A DNA stretch of 64,000 bases from Exiguobacterium sp. RIT594 (GTDB taxonomy: Bacteria; Bacillota; Bacilli; Exiguobacteriales; Exiguobacteriaceae): contig NZ_QPKF01000001.1 of assembly GCF_003339585.1 (NCBI RefSeq), positions 1 to 64,000 of the forward strand, in the 5' to 3' direction. Below, piece after piece: positions 26,193-33,463 of this stretch (position 1 is the stretch's first letter; each line of letters starts with the position of its first letter). Position numbers and translations under genes: made by a program. The notes beneath the pieces are model-generated. The model searched no databases and had not been told where the DNA came from. It was given only the letters and a program-made list of their open reading frames with translations.

Positions 26193-26471
26193 ATGAACTT
26201 AAAAAAGAAATTAGGCTTAGTTGTTGGAGCGCTTGCATTAACTGCATCATTAGGACTTGGAGCTATCGATTCTGCTAAAAGTATCGATATAGCAGGAAAC
26301 GGCTTACCGCTCGAGTACTCGGTAAAACGTGATGTAGCAGGAAACGGCTTACCACTCGAGTACTCGGTAAAACGTGATGTAGCAGGAAACGGCTTACCGC
26401 TCGAGTATTCGGTAAAACGTGATGTAGCAGGAAACGGCTTACCACTTGAATATTCAGTAAAACGAGTATAA
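26193..26471 (+). CDS. Multi-copy peptide pheromone precursor, PapR-like
   Basis: A 92-residue precursor. TTAGGAGGT precedes the ATG at 26193. Residues 1-30 are a signal peptide: MNLKKK, then a hydrophobic core LGLVVGALALTASLGLGA. From residue 32 there are four tandem 15-residue units, D-(I/V)-AGNGLPLEYSVKR, and a final V. The DNA units are 45 bases (26286-26465); nearly all differences between them are synonymous, only the first unit has I for V. LPLEY resembles the LPFEF-type C-termini of PapR pheromones that activate PlcR in the Bacillus cereus group, and each unit ends in a dibasic KR that could be a cut site. The adjacent convergent gene encodes a PlcR-like regulator. The exact mature peptide is not known. 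Confidence 0.8.
   Translation: MNLKKKLGLVVGALALTASLGLGAIDSAKSIDIAGNGLPLEYSVKRDVAGNGLPLEYSVKRDVAGNGLPLEYSVKRDVAGNGLPLEYSVKRV
26286..26465 (+). repeat. Four in-frame 45-bp tandem repeats
   Basis: Units at 26286-26330, 26331-26375, 26376-26420 and 26421-26465 encode the repeated pheromone. Unit 4 has the most silent changes (CTTGAATATTCA for CTCGAGTACTCG), so the array is not a very recent copy. Confidence 0.95.
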
Positions 26472-26473
26472 TT

Positions 26474-27355
26474 TTATTTGTTTATATAATTTTTCTTGAC
26501 CGTTTCGATAATCTTTTTATATTCGTCCATTCGTAACAAGTCAAATAGAAAATAAGCTTTTTCATATATATCAGAAATTTCTTGGCTATCGTAATTTAAT
26601 TGTTCTAAACAAGCTCCTTTTTGAGAAAAGAGTTGTCCTAATAGTGACATATCTTTGAAATTTAAGCTTTGATCAATTGCATCATTTATGAGCTTTAATG
26701 CTTGTTCAGGTCTTTTAAAGTCGAGCAGTATTTTTGAAAAATTGTATGAAATTCTTATTTTGTTGATTAATAACTCATCGCTATCAAAATTCAATTGTAA
26801 TATTTCTTCATAAACTTTAATACTGTGTTGGTAAATTTTATTTTCAGAATATAGGTTAGCGATGGCTGATTTAATTCGTATTAACATATTAGGAGAATAA
26901 TGTATTGTTGAATACTTTTCCGATAATTGCTGTAACTCTACAATACAGGTTCTATAATCTATCTTGTTAAGCCGATAAGCACATAAGTAAAAATAATATT
27001 TATAAAGTAAAGTTGATTCTAGTTCTACTCCTTTACTTCTAGAAAGCAGGATAAATTTCGTTTCTTGATAAATACTAGAAAATTCTTGATTTCGAAATTT
27101 TGATACTAGAGACTCATCTATTAACTTTATTGAATTTTGTTGCTCAGTATGATCTAAAAAAACAGTAATCGGTACTTGTAATCGTCGTGATAATGCAAAA
27201 AGCAAATCAACCGTCGGAGAATGTGTCCCACTTTCAATTTTACTGATTTCCGCCTGGCTGCAAATTCCGTTCGCCAAATCCTTCTGCGTCAGATTATGTT
27301 TCTTGCGAAGGCGGCGAAGGGCCAGACCAATCTGCGGTGACGTGAATTGATCCAT
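26474..27355 (-). CDS. PlcR-like peptide-responsive transcription regulator (RRNPP family)
   Basis: A 293-residue protein. Residues 9-70 form an XRE-type HTH (LTQKDLANGICSQAEISKIE is the helix-turn-helix core), very similar in pattern to PlcR. From about residue 90 to the end the sequence is all helical with TPR-like units (for example IYQHSIKVYEEILQLNFDS and PEQALKLINDAIDQSLNF), the peptide-binding half of PlcR, NprR and Rgg proteins. AGAAAGGA precedes the ATG at 27355; an upstream frame to 27436 has no ribosome site. It converges on the pheromone gene with 2 bases between stops. The HTH part has host-like GC (35 of 60 at 27301-27360) while the TPR part is AT-rich (15 of 60 at 26521-26580), which suggests a mosaic gene. 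Confidence 0.87.
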   Translation of the reverse strand: MDQFTSPQIGLALRRLRKKHNLTQKDLANGICSQAEISKIESGTHSPTVDLLFALSRRLQVPITVFLDHTEQQNSIKLIDESLVSKFRNQEFSSIYQETKFILLSRSKGVELESTLLYKYYFYLCAYRLNKIDYRTCIVELQQLSEKYSTIHYSPNMLIRIKSAIANLYSENKIYQHSIKVYEEILQLNFDSDELLINKIRISYNFSKILLDFKRPEQALKLINDAIDQSLNFKDMSLLGQLFSQKGACLEQLNYDSQEISDIYEKAYFLFDLLRMDEYKKIIETVKKNYINK

Positions 27356-27406
27356 CGGGTTCTGTCCTTTCTGTCCAGTGGATTTGAGAAAACGATACCC
27401 TTTTCC

Positions 27407-27436
27407 ATTATAAGAGGGAACGGGATCTGATACCAA
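27407..27436 (-). promoter_or_regulatory. Promoter of the PlcR-like gene
   Basis: TTGGTA, 18 bases, TATAAT on the minus strand, ending about 50 bases before the regulator start. No good promoter for the divergent peptide gene was identified in 27437-27502. Confidence 0.6.
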
Positions 27437-27502
27437 ACTTTTAGTTCAAAAAGTCGTCAACGTGTTGTCTGCCATTTTAAACGAAAGAAAGGGGTAACTC
27501 CT

Positions 27503-27649
27503 ATGAATCTCACCTTTAAAGAATCGCGCCGGACGATGACATCTTACGGCTGGTGCTTAAATGCTGCTGCTGTCTCGGTCGCACCCTTGGCAAGTCGGGA
27601 AATGGACCGGATCAAACCGCCGGCGAAACGAGAACTCAAAACTTCATGA
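27503..27649 (+). CDS. 48-residue peptide, candidate precursor of a modified peptide
   Basis: AAAGAAAGGGGTAACTCCT precedes the ATG at 27503, a good ribosome site. The peptide has a charged N-terminal part (NLTFKESRRTMTSYGW), one cysteine at residue 18 in a small hydrophobic middle (CLNAAAVSVAPLA), and a basic tail ending in KRELKTS. It is followed at 27669-27702 by an intrinsic terminator and then by two larger genes in the same direction, the usual layout of a highly expressed peptide precursor with enzymes made by read-through. I do not recognise the peptide family and the modification idea is an inference. Confidence 0.5.
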   Translation: MNLTFKESRRTMTSYGWCLNAAAVSVAPLASREMDRIKPPAKRELKTS

Positions 27650-27668
27650 TAACGTCTCTTGTTGACGT

Positions 27669-27702
27669 GGCTTCATTCCGTCACAGGTTTGAAGCCTTTT
27701 TT
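27669..27702 (+). terminator. Terminator between the 48-residue peptide and its downstream genes
   Basis: GGCTTCA (27669-27675) and TGAAGCC (27690-27696) pair around 14 bases, followed by TTTTTT. Probably leaky, since the next gene starts only 29 bases later with no obvious promoter. Confidence 0.75.
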
Positions 27703-27730
27703 AATAGTCATTACTGAAAGGAGCATGGAT

Positions 27731-28939
27731 ATGATCGGACTAACGGTTCTTTCTGAAAGCGAAGGCTGGTTACACCAACTCGACCCGACCGATGCCCTCA
27801 CGACTTTTTGTGAGCAGCACCGGTTCTCAATGGATCGTTATGATTACGATCAACATACGTTTTTGGATTTACTCGACTATATGGACTTTCAAGAATTCGA
27901 ACATTATTTGTTTGTCCTGCGAGGACCGGGGGAGCGGACCTTGCGACTGGTCGCGTATTTACAACAGCGGATGTTACATGTTCAGTTTCATCTGATTAAT
28001 GAGCGGGGCGACGTCTTGTTCGGAGACCCGTATTTCTTGGATAAGACGATTCCGTTAGAAGGGACGACAGGATATACACAACCGATTGAATTACAAGATG
28101 CCTTGATGTCGTTGTTCACCGGTGTCTATCCGGACACCGCGTTGCGTCAGCCGCAACCGTTGCGTCACGTCTACGTGGAAACGACGGATTTGCTCGACTC
28201 GATTACACCGACTTTGTTTGATCAAATGACAATCAACAGCTTGTTATACATCGATCAGTCGACCCGGCATGACTTGCCGGTCATCGAACTGATGAGCCGG
28301 ACACCGGTCCTGCTGGCGTTTTCCGATACGTTATCCTTTAGTGTCAGAGACCGGTTGGCGACGTTTGAGCGCAGTGACCTGGATGCTGCCATCAAACAGT
28401 GGCATGAGACAAGTGTCGTCTCCAATCCGGAACAGCGGATCGGGATTCTTGATTATGCGACGCTTACCGGCATGCCGTCCTCCCATCGTCTGTTCATTCA
28501 CAGAGACGGAATCTATGCAGATTATGGAAAGCAGCTATTGCTCAGCGAGGCGTTCGACTTAAATATCTGTCAGTTACGTCAAAATCAGTTAGCGACATGG
28601 GAAGCGCTCGCTCCGATTACTCAACTCGCCTTATATCCGATTCTGTTTCAACTGGCTTCAGCGTTTCAAGGAACAAGTCAGTTCGTGACGCCTTACAGCG
28701 TGTTCGAACTGCCGCGGACGGAAGGAAAGCTTGGTCCGTTGACGATGATCGGGATTCAAAATAACGAGGGATGTTTCGCCTTCGAACTGGGGACGAATCA
28801 GTTGTTTGAAACGGATGAGACGTTCCTCGCCATTCTCGAAGCTGATCAAAAGGAACGGTTCGATATCTTACCGGAGCGGCTTGGTACAGACTATGAATCG
28901 GCAATCCAGACGTATAAGGAGTTGATCTATCATGGATGA
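27731..28939 (+). CDS. Unknown protein, possibly E1/ThiF-like, in the 48-residue peptide operon
   Basis: A 402-residue soluble protein. AAAGGAG lies 7 bases before the ATG at 27731; the upstream ATG at 27725 is too close. No clear signature motif is visible. The second half (ALAPITQLALYPILFQLASA, then a SQFVTPYSVFEL strand region) has the alternating pattern of the dimer-helix region of ThiF/E1-like proteins used in some thiazole-peptide systems, but the ATP-binding motif is not evident, so this is a weak guess. It overlaps the next gene by 8 bases, so the two proteins probably work together. Confidence 0.6.
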   Translation: MIGLTVLSESEGWLHQLDPTDALTTFCEQHRFSMDRYDYDQHTFLDLLDYMDFQEFEHYLFVLRGPGERTLRLVAYLQQRMLHVQFHLINERGDVLFGDPYFLDKTIPLEGTTGYTQPIELQDALMSLFTGVYPDTALRQPQPLRHVYVETTDLLDSITPTLFDQMTINSLLYIDQSTRHDLPVIELMSRTPVLLAFSDTLSFSVRDRLATFERSDLDAAIKQWHETSVVSNPEQRIGILDYATLTGMPSSHRLFIHRDGIYADYGKQLLLSEAFDLNICQLRQNQLATWEALAPITQLALYPILFQLASAFQGTSQFVTPYSVFELPRTEGKLGPLTMIGIQNNEGCFAFELGTNQLFETDETFLAILEADQKERFDILPERLGTDYESAIQTYKELIYHG

Positions 28940-29675
28940 CAGACCATTATTCGGTCCATTTGCACGAAAAGGGAGTTATTCACGTGTTCAGGTTTTTGAT
29001 CATCTGTTTGCTGACGACCGGTTCACGGCACTGTATCAGGAAGTAGCCATCTTGCCGGAAGTCGATGAACTGATGTTGTATCGCCGTTATCTTCAAAAAG
29101 AAGACCGGGTCCTGGTGCACGGAAACTTTTCAGCAACGTTATTTAACACACTATGTGCAGAAGGATATGATCTGTACCTCGTCGAATCGGAATTAACCCG
29201 AATTGCCGGGATTGCCGATCTATACCTGCATCGTGTCTACGGGCTCAGCAATGAGGTGGTCGATGTGATGGGAAGCCATGCGTTCAATAAAATCATTTTA
29301 CCCGGTACGACGATTGCACGGTATTCACGGGGGGAACTGTTGTTGTTCTTCCGGAATATCCGTCACTTACTGGCAACGGACGGTCAATTACTGATCAGTA
29401 TCCATAACGCGGATTATCTAAGACAAAACGTCCAACCGATTGCCTCGCGACGTATGGAGGACTGTACCTTATTTTACGGTCAAAAGGTCGACCGCGACCG
29501 GTTGATTTTTAATACGTATCTGAAATCGGCTTCTGATGAGAAGGTTGGTTATGTAGTGGAACATCTGTATGAAACAGACACGTTGTTTGAGTTTGCTAAA
29601 CTGTCCCGGTATCGGGGACGGACATTGTACGCCGGGAAAAGCATCAGTATTTTGGAGTTCGATAAAATCGGATGA
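28932..29675 (+). CDS. SAM methyltransferase-like protein in the 48-residue peptide operon
   Basis: A 247-residue protein. From about residue 58 a Rossmann pattern is visible: RVLVHGNFSATLFNTLCAEG in the place of the SAM-binding motif I, YDLYLVES in place of motif II, FNKIILPG as strand 4, and a helix followed by LLATDGQLLISIHN, which matches the post-motif strand of class I methyltransferases. The glycine-rich motif is degenerate, so it may not bind SAM in the normal way. AAGGAGT precedes the ATG. It overlaps the preceding gene by 8 bases and ends the operon. The role is unknown. Confidence 0.6.
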   Translation: MDDRPLFGPFARKGSYSRVQVFDHLFADDRFTALYQEVAILPEVDELMLYRRYLQKEDRVLVHGNFSATLFNTLCAEGYDLYLVESELTRIAGIADLYLHRVYGLSNEVVDVMGSHAFNKIILPGTTIARYSRGELLLFFRNIRHLLATDGQLLISIHNADYLRQNVQPIASRRMEDCTLFYGQKVDRDRLIFNTYLKSASDEKVGYVVEHLYETDTLFEFAKLSRYRGRTLYAGKSISILEFDKIG

Positions 29676-29699
29676 TTTCAGAATCCTTCTTATACCATC

Positions 29700-29735
29700 A
29701 AAAGGGACAGATTTTTTTATGATCTGTCCCTTTTT
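29700..29735 (+). terminator. Terminator of the 48-residue peptide operon
   Basis: AAAAGGGACAGAT and ATCTGTCCCTTTTT pair around TTTTTTATG. Confidence 0.9.
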
Positions 29736-29816
29736 GCTATCATAAAAAAATTAAAGAAGGCAGCTTGTTTGAAGATAATTAATTCCTTAAATTGGATATA
29801 AATATTTTTAATACTA

Positions 29817-29843
29817 GTTTAACTAGGTCTAAAGGTGGGGTAA
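29817..29843 (+). promoter_or_regulatory. Possible SigB-type promoter
   Basis: GTTTAA, 15 bases, GGGTAA, close to the general stress consensus GTTTAA-N12-15-GGGWAW, 69 bases before the gene at 29912. The rest of 29736-29911 shows nothing else. Confidence 0.4.
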
Positions 29844-29911
29844 TAAACAAAAGCAGTACTTATCAATCAGTTTGATGATGCCATGCTAAAATCGGAGGAT
29901 AGGTAAACGTT

Positions 29912-30220
29912 ATGGATGAGAAGGTAGTTAAACTGAAAGCCAGTTGTTTATCCTTTATTGAGACGTTATTTCCGGAAGAGCATTTTGAGTTTGTGGAGCA
30001 TACCATTCTTCCAGATGCCTTTGGCAAGAGCGGTACACATCTGACGTTTAAATCAGATGAACGCGAGCTCAAACTCAGTTTTGTCGATCAAGCACATAGT
30101 CGCTTCGAACGTGTTTTCCTAGCCGAAAAGACGCCGGAGTCCCCGTTCTTCAGTCGGATGATGGAAGCGACATATGAAGACGGTCAATTGTACATTCACC
30201 ATGTCTTAAAATCTGATTGA
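29912..30220 (+). CDS. Small soluble protein of unknown function
   Basis: A 102-residue protein with no signal peptide or membrane span. A helix at the N-terminus (KVVKLKASCLSFIETLF) is followed by a mixed strand pattern ending in GQLYIHHVLKSD. GGAGGATAGG lies a little far (about 13 bases) before the ATG at 29912. A possible stress promoter stands upstream. Family not recognised. A strong terminator follows. Confidence 0.7.
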   Translation: MDEKVVKLKASCLSFIETLFPEEHFEFVEHTILPDAFGKSGTHLTFKSDERELKLSFVDQAHSRFERVFLAEKTPESPFFSRMMEATYEDGQLYIHHVLKSD

Positions 30221-30230
30221 AACGGCAAGT

Positions 30231-30286
30231 AAAAACACGATGAGATGTGCACAGGAAACATCCTGTCCGCTTCTCATCGTGTTTTT
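30231..30286. terminator. Bidirectional terminator
   Basis: AAAAACACGATGAGA and TCTCATCGTGTTTTT pair, with an inner ACAGGA/TCCTGT stem, between convergent genes. Confidence 0.9.
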
Positions 30287-30289
30287 AGG

Positions 30290-30709
30290 TCAAATCTCAA
30301 TCGATTGTAAGCCTTGTTGAAGTGCTTGATTGATGGTTGTCGCCATGCGATCACGGACTTCTTGCGTCAGGAGACGGCCATTGAAGTAGACTTCCGGCGA
30401 AAGTGTCAAGTGGACGAGAATATCTTCCAGGACAAGTTTAAAGTCGAGCGGTTGTGTCGGTTCGAGGGATTGAGCCATAAACTCCTGCAGCGAAGGATGT
30501 TGGACATATTGGGGATCAATCAGATCGATCACAGTCGTATTCAAAGCAAGAGCAAGCCGTTCTAATGTTTGGGTATTCGGCATCCGTTGACCACGCTCAT
30601 AAGCTGAAATCGAAGTGACCGTTTCGCCGCAGCGTTCAGCCAGGTGTTTTTGGGTGTACTGGTGTTGTTTACGCAGTTGCATGATTTTTTTTCCGAGCGC
30701 ACGTTTCAC
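30290..30709 (-). CDS. XRE-family transcription regulator
   Basis: A 139-residue protein. The N-terminal 65 residues are a Cro/CI-type HTH (YTQKHLAERCGETVTSISAYE with the usual spacing to RGQRMPNTQTLERLALAL). The C-terminal half, about 70 residues, is helical with no known domain recognised. TAGGAGTT precedes GTG at 30709; the in-frame TTG at 30718 overlaps the ribosome site and is rejected. It may control the divergent VanZ-like gene at 30938, with 228 bases between them, but no operator is obvious. Confidence 0.85.
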   Translation of the reverse strand: MKRALGKKIMQLRKQHQYTQKHLAERCGETVTSISAYERGQRMPNTQTLERLALALNTTVIDLIDPQYVQHPSLQEFMAQSLEPTQPLDFKLVLEDILVHLTLSPEVYFNGRLLTQEVRDRMATTINQALQQGLQSIEI

Positions 30710-30937
30710 AGGGCTCAACTCCTATTCTTGCATCCTTGCCTAATAGTACTAAATAACCACTTTCATTATATCGCAAACCTTTGAAATGTAAAAAAAAGTG
30801 TCTTTAAAAAAATAATTGCATGATTATGTATGTAATGGGTTGAAAATTCAGAATATCGTAGGTTATTTGAAAATCTTAGGAAGGATCAGAAAAGAGAACA
30901 TGCTATTCTATTAGTTAGTGAGAAGAGGAGGTCCTAT

Positions 30938-31435
30938 ATGTTGAGAAAAATACCATGGTCGGGTTATGTGACCTTGTTGATTTTGGTCGTCTTGTTTATA
31001 GCGAGTTCGATGCCGTACGAAGAACAGTCCTTAAAACCGGGTTTGTCGCGGTACTTTGATTTAGGTTTCGTCGAGCAGCTCCGGTTCATTTCGTTCGATT
31101 ATCACGGGGAAGTCAGCGTTGCAGCGCTTGGTGCTTCAGGCTTCGTCGAGTTTTTCATTCGAAAGGCAGCCCATCTGTCAATCTTCATCGTTCTCGGAAT
31201 CGCTTTAGTGGATTTAACATATCGCTTAATCCGTCCGTATGCCTTGGCAGGTTTGTTTGCGTATACGGTCGCGATTACGGTTGCCGTCTTTGATGAGTTT
31301 CATCAAATAGTAACGGGAGGACGGACCGGGCTGATTCAGGATGTCTTGTTGGACGGGACGGGTGCTTTGATCGGGATTCTAGTGTATCGCTTGTTTTGGA
31401 AAAAAAGACCAAGTGAACAGTGGATGCGACAGTGA
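30938..31435 (+). CDS. VanZ-like membrane protein, second copy
   Basis: A 165-residue protein with four to five spans and the family block DEFHQIVTGGRTGLIQDVLLD. GAGGAGGT precedes the ATG. It is a paralogue of the protein at 16636-17148, sharing the same positions of spans and the EVSVAALGASGFVEFFIRK versus VPISVAALGPAAFLEFFIRK region. Function within the family is not settled. It lies between an XRE regulator and the ATP-grasp gene. Confidence 0.88.
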   Translation: MLRKIPWSGYVTLLILVVLFIASSMPYEEQSLKPGLSRYFDLGFVEQLRFISFDYHGEVSVAALGASGFVEFFIRKAAHLSIFIVLGIALVDLTYRLIRPYALAGLFAYTVAITVAVFDEFHQIVTGGRTGLIQDVLLDGTGALIGILVYRLFWKKRPSEQWMRQ

Positions 31436-31529
31436 GTCTTCGGTCCTAGTTTTTTTAGAGAAAAAGCAGGGTTTTGAGGATGGAAGTCGAAAAAAAGATT
31501 AATCTCATTAACTAAGAGGAGTGAATCGG

Positions 31530-32522
31530 ATGCAGAAACCTCATCTATTGATTACGAGCGCCGGTCGACGGGCGAAGCTCGTCGAGTATTTTGTCAAAGA
31601 GTTTAAATCGGGACGTGTCAGCACAGCGGATTGTAGTCCATTGGCATCTGCATTATACATGGCAGACCAGCATTACATCGTACCAAAGATAGATGAGGTC
31701 GATTACATCAATCATTTACTCAAGCTTTGTCAGGACGAGGGAGTGACGGCTCTGATGACGCTAATCGATCCGGAACTTAGTTTGCTGGCACAAGCGACGG
31801 AACGATTTCAAGCCGTCGGCGTGACGGTCATCGTCTCACCGTATGCCGCCTGTGAGCTGTGTTTCGATAAATACACGATGTATGAGTATTGTCTGAGTCA
31901 AGGGATTGCACATGCAAGAACGTATGCGTCGATGACGTCATTTGAAGAAGCACTCTCTCTAGGGGAAGTAAAGTTACCGGTTTTCGTCAAACCACGCAGC
32001 GGCAGTGCCAGCATCGAAGTACGACGGGTCGAGACGATCGAAGAGGTGGAACAATTATTTCTAAAGAACGCTGATTTGATTGTCCAGGAATTACTGGTTG
32101 GTCAGGAACTTGGGGTCGATGCGTATGTCGATTTAATTTCCGGAAAAGTGACTTCCATCTTTATCAAGGAGAAATTGACGATGCGGGCGGGCGAGACCGA
32201 TAAAAGCCGTTCGGTCATCCGGGAAGATGTCTTCGAATTGATCGAACATGTGTTAGAGGGGTCTGGATTGGTGGGGCCTCTTGATTTTGATTTGTTTGAT
32301 GTCGCGGGTACGTTGTATCTGTCGGAAATCAATCCGCGTTTTGGCGGAGGATATCCCCATGCCTATGAATGTGGTGTCAATTTTCCGGCGCAGCTGTTCC
32401 GGAATCTGATGCATGAGAGCAACGTTCCGCAAATCGGACAATACCGGGATGATATCTATATGTTGAAGCATGATACCGTCACCTTGATTTCGGCAGCTGA
32501 ACTGCAAAAAATCAAGCGATGA
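31530..32522 (+). CDS. ATP-grasp family protein
   Basis: A 330-residue protein. The N-terminal region (LLITSAGRRAKLVEYF) is a pre-ATP-grasp Rossmann-like domain, as in the carbamoyl-phosphate synthase-like subgroup. The ATP-grasp fold follows: LPVFVKPRSGSAS is the P-loop equivalent, IVQELLVGQELGVDAY the hinge and second lobe, and FDLFDVAGTLYLSEINPRFGGG carries the metal-binding glutamate and asparagine. AGAGGAG precedes the ATG at 31530. Such enzymes join a carboxylate to an amine. Being next to the exopolysaccharide locus, it could make an amide-linked decoration, but that is inferred. Confidence 0.85.
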   Translation: MQKPHLLITSAGRRAKLVEYFVKEFKSGRVSTADCSPLASALYMADQHYIVPKIDEVDYINHLLKLCQDEGVTALMTLIDPELSLLAQATERFQAVGVTVIVSPYAACELCFDKYTMYEYCLSQGIAHARTYASMTSFEEALSLGEVKLPVFVKPRSGSASIEVRRVETIEEVEQLFLKNADLIVQELLVGQELGVDAYVDLISGKVTSIFIKEKLTMRAGETDKSRSVIREDVFELIEHVLEGSGLVGPLDFDLFDVAGTLYLSEINPRFGGGYPHAYECGVNFPAQLFRNLMHESNVPQIGQYRDDIYMLKHDTVTLISAAELQKIKR

Positions 32523-32539
32523 GACAGATGAAGGAAACG

Positions 32540-32586
32540 AATAAGCCGAACTCCCTGTCGACAGACAGAGAGAGCGGCTTATTTGT
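32540..32586. terminator. Terminator between convergent genes
   Basis: AATAAGCCG and CGGCTTATT arms with an inner CTC-CTGTCGACAG-GAG region, then TTGTCTTTT. Bases 32587-32673 hold nothing else. Confidence 0.7.
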
Positions 32587-32673
32587 CTTTTGGCAGAAAA
32601 ATCCGTAGTAATTAAAAGCAAAGAGGCGAACTTTTGCAGTCCGCCCCGGTACCTGATCGATGAAGGGTACAAA

Positions 32674-33432
32674 TCAAGAAATCGAAACCCGTGATCGTTT
32701 GAGGCACTGCACGGCAGACGTCCAGCTCCCGAATAAAGCGTTGATGGTCGACGTACTCGGAACGGAGCGTCCTTCCGCCCATTTCCGGTAATGGATGATG
32801 CTGAGCGATGGAAGCTCACGTTGCGCCTGGCTCAAGGCATCGAGAACATCTTCTTCGACCCATTTCCGGCGGGGCGGAGCGATATCAAGACAGGTGAGTG
32901 CATCGACCCACGAACCATACTTTCGGGCAATCGTCGCGACCGTCGGATGTCCGTTTTCCTGCGCCCAAATCGAGTAGGTCTGGGTCGTCAGGCGCGGAAG
33001 AACGTCCGATGCTTCGAGGAGCGCGTTGATGATGCGTTCTTCTGTCATACAGATGGAACGTGTCATCTCGATGTGTGCTTCCTCAAGGGCCCGTGACCAT
33101 GACCCGAAACGAAGATTAATCAACGTCAAGGAAGGACCGTGTTTCGCTTTGGCCCATTCGCGGTAACTGTTGCTGTGAAACGGATGCAAACGTTCTGAAG
33201 CTTCTTTGATGAAAGCGAGGATTTCCTGATCGGAATAGTAGGGCCGAATCGATGATAACCCGGCTGCATGCAACGCTTCACGCCATGATCCGAACACGTT
33301 GATAATCGTTGTGATTGACGGGATTTCTTTTCCGGTCGACCAACGGGCATACGTTTTAGCATCTAAAGCAGGATAGGCAATGCTCGCCTCGATTAAGCTG
33401 TCGATGACTTGTTGTTCTGTCCATTTCTTCAT
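32674..33432 (-). CDS. Repeat protein with four homing-endonuclease-associated-type repeats
   Basis: A 252-residue protein built of about four copies of a roughly 55-60 residue unit. Each has a helix, a YxxWA-type core (TYARWSTGKEIPS, SYREWAKAKHGPS, TYSIWAQENGHPT, HYRKWAEGRSVPS) and a closing FGSW-x-x-AL block. This matches the homing endonuclease associated repeat (HNH_repeat), thought to bind DNA. No nuclease domain is present. AAAGGGGTATGACATC precedes the ATG at 33432. It follows the O-antigen-ligase-like gene by 31 bases. A second protein of the same type is encoded at 47886-48626, at the other end of the polysaccharide locus. Confidence 0.78.
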   Translation of the reverse strand: MKKWTEQQVIDSLIEASIAYPALDAKTYARWSTGKEIPSITTIINVFGSWREALHAAGLSSIRPYYSDQEILAFIKEASERLHPFHSNSYREWAKAKHGPSLTLINLRFGSWSRALEEAHIEMTRSICMTEERIINALLEASDVLPRLTTQTYSIWAQENGHPTVATIARKYGSWVDALTCLDIAPPRRKWVEEDVLDALSQAQRELPSLSIIHYRKWAEGRSVPSTSTINALFGSWTSAVQCLKRSRVSIS

Positions 33433-33463
33433 GATGTCATACCCCTTTCGTGTAGGTGTTCGT

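Noticed and set aside
26286-26465. 45-base tandem repeats considered as a CRISPR array
   Set aside because: Units are directly adjacent without spacers, stay in frame and encode a repeated peptide.
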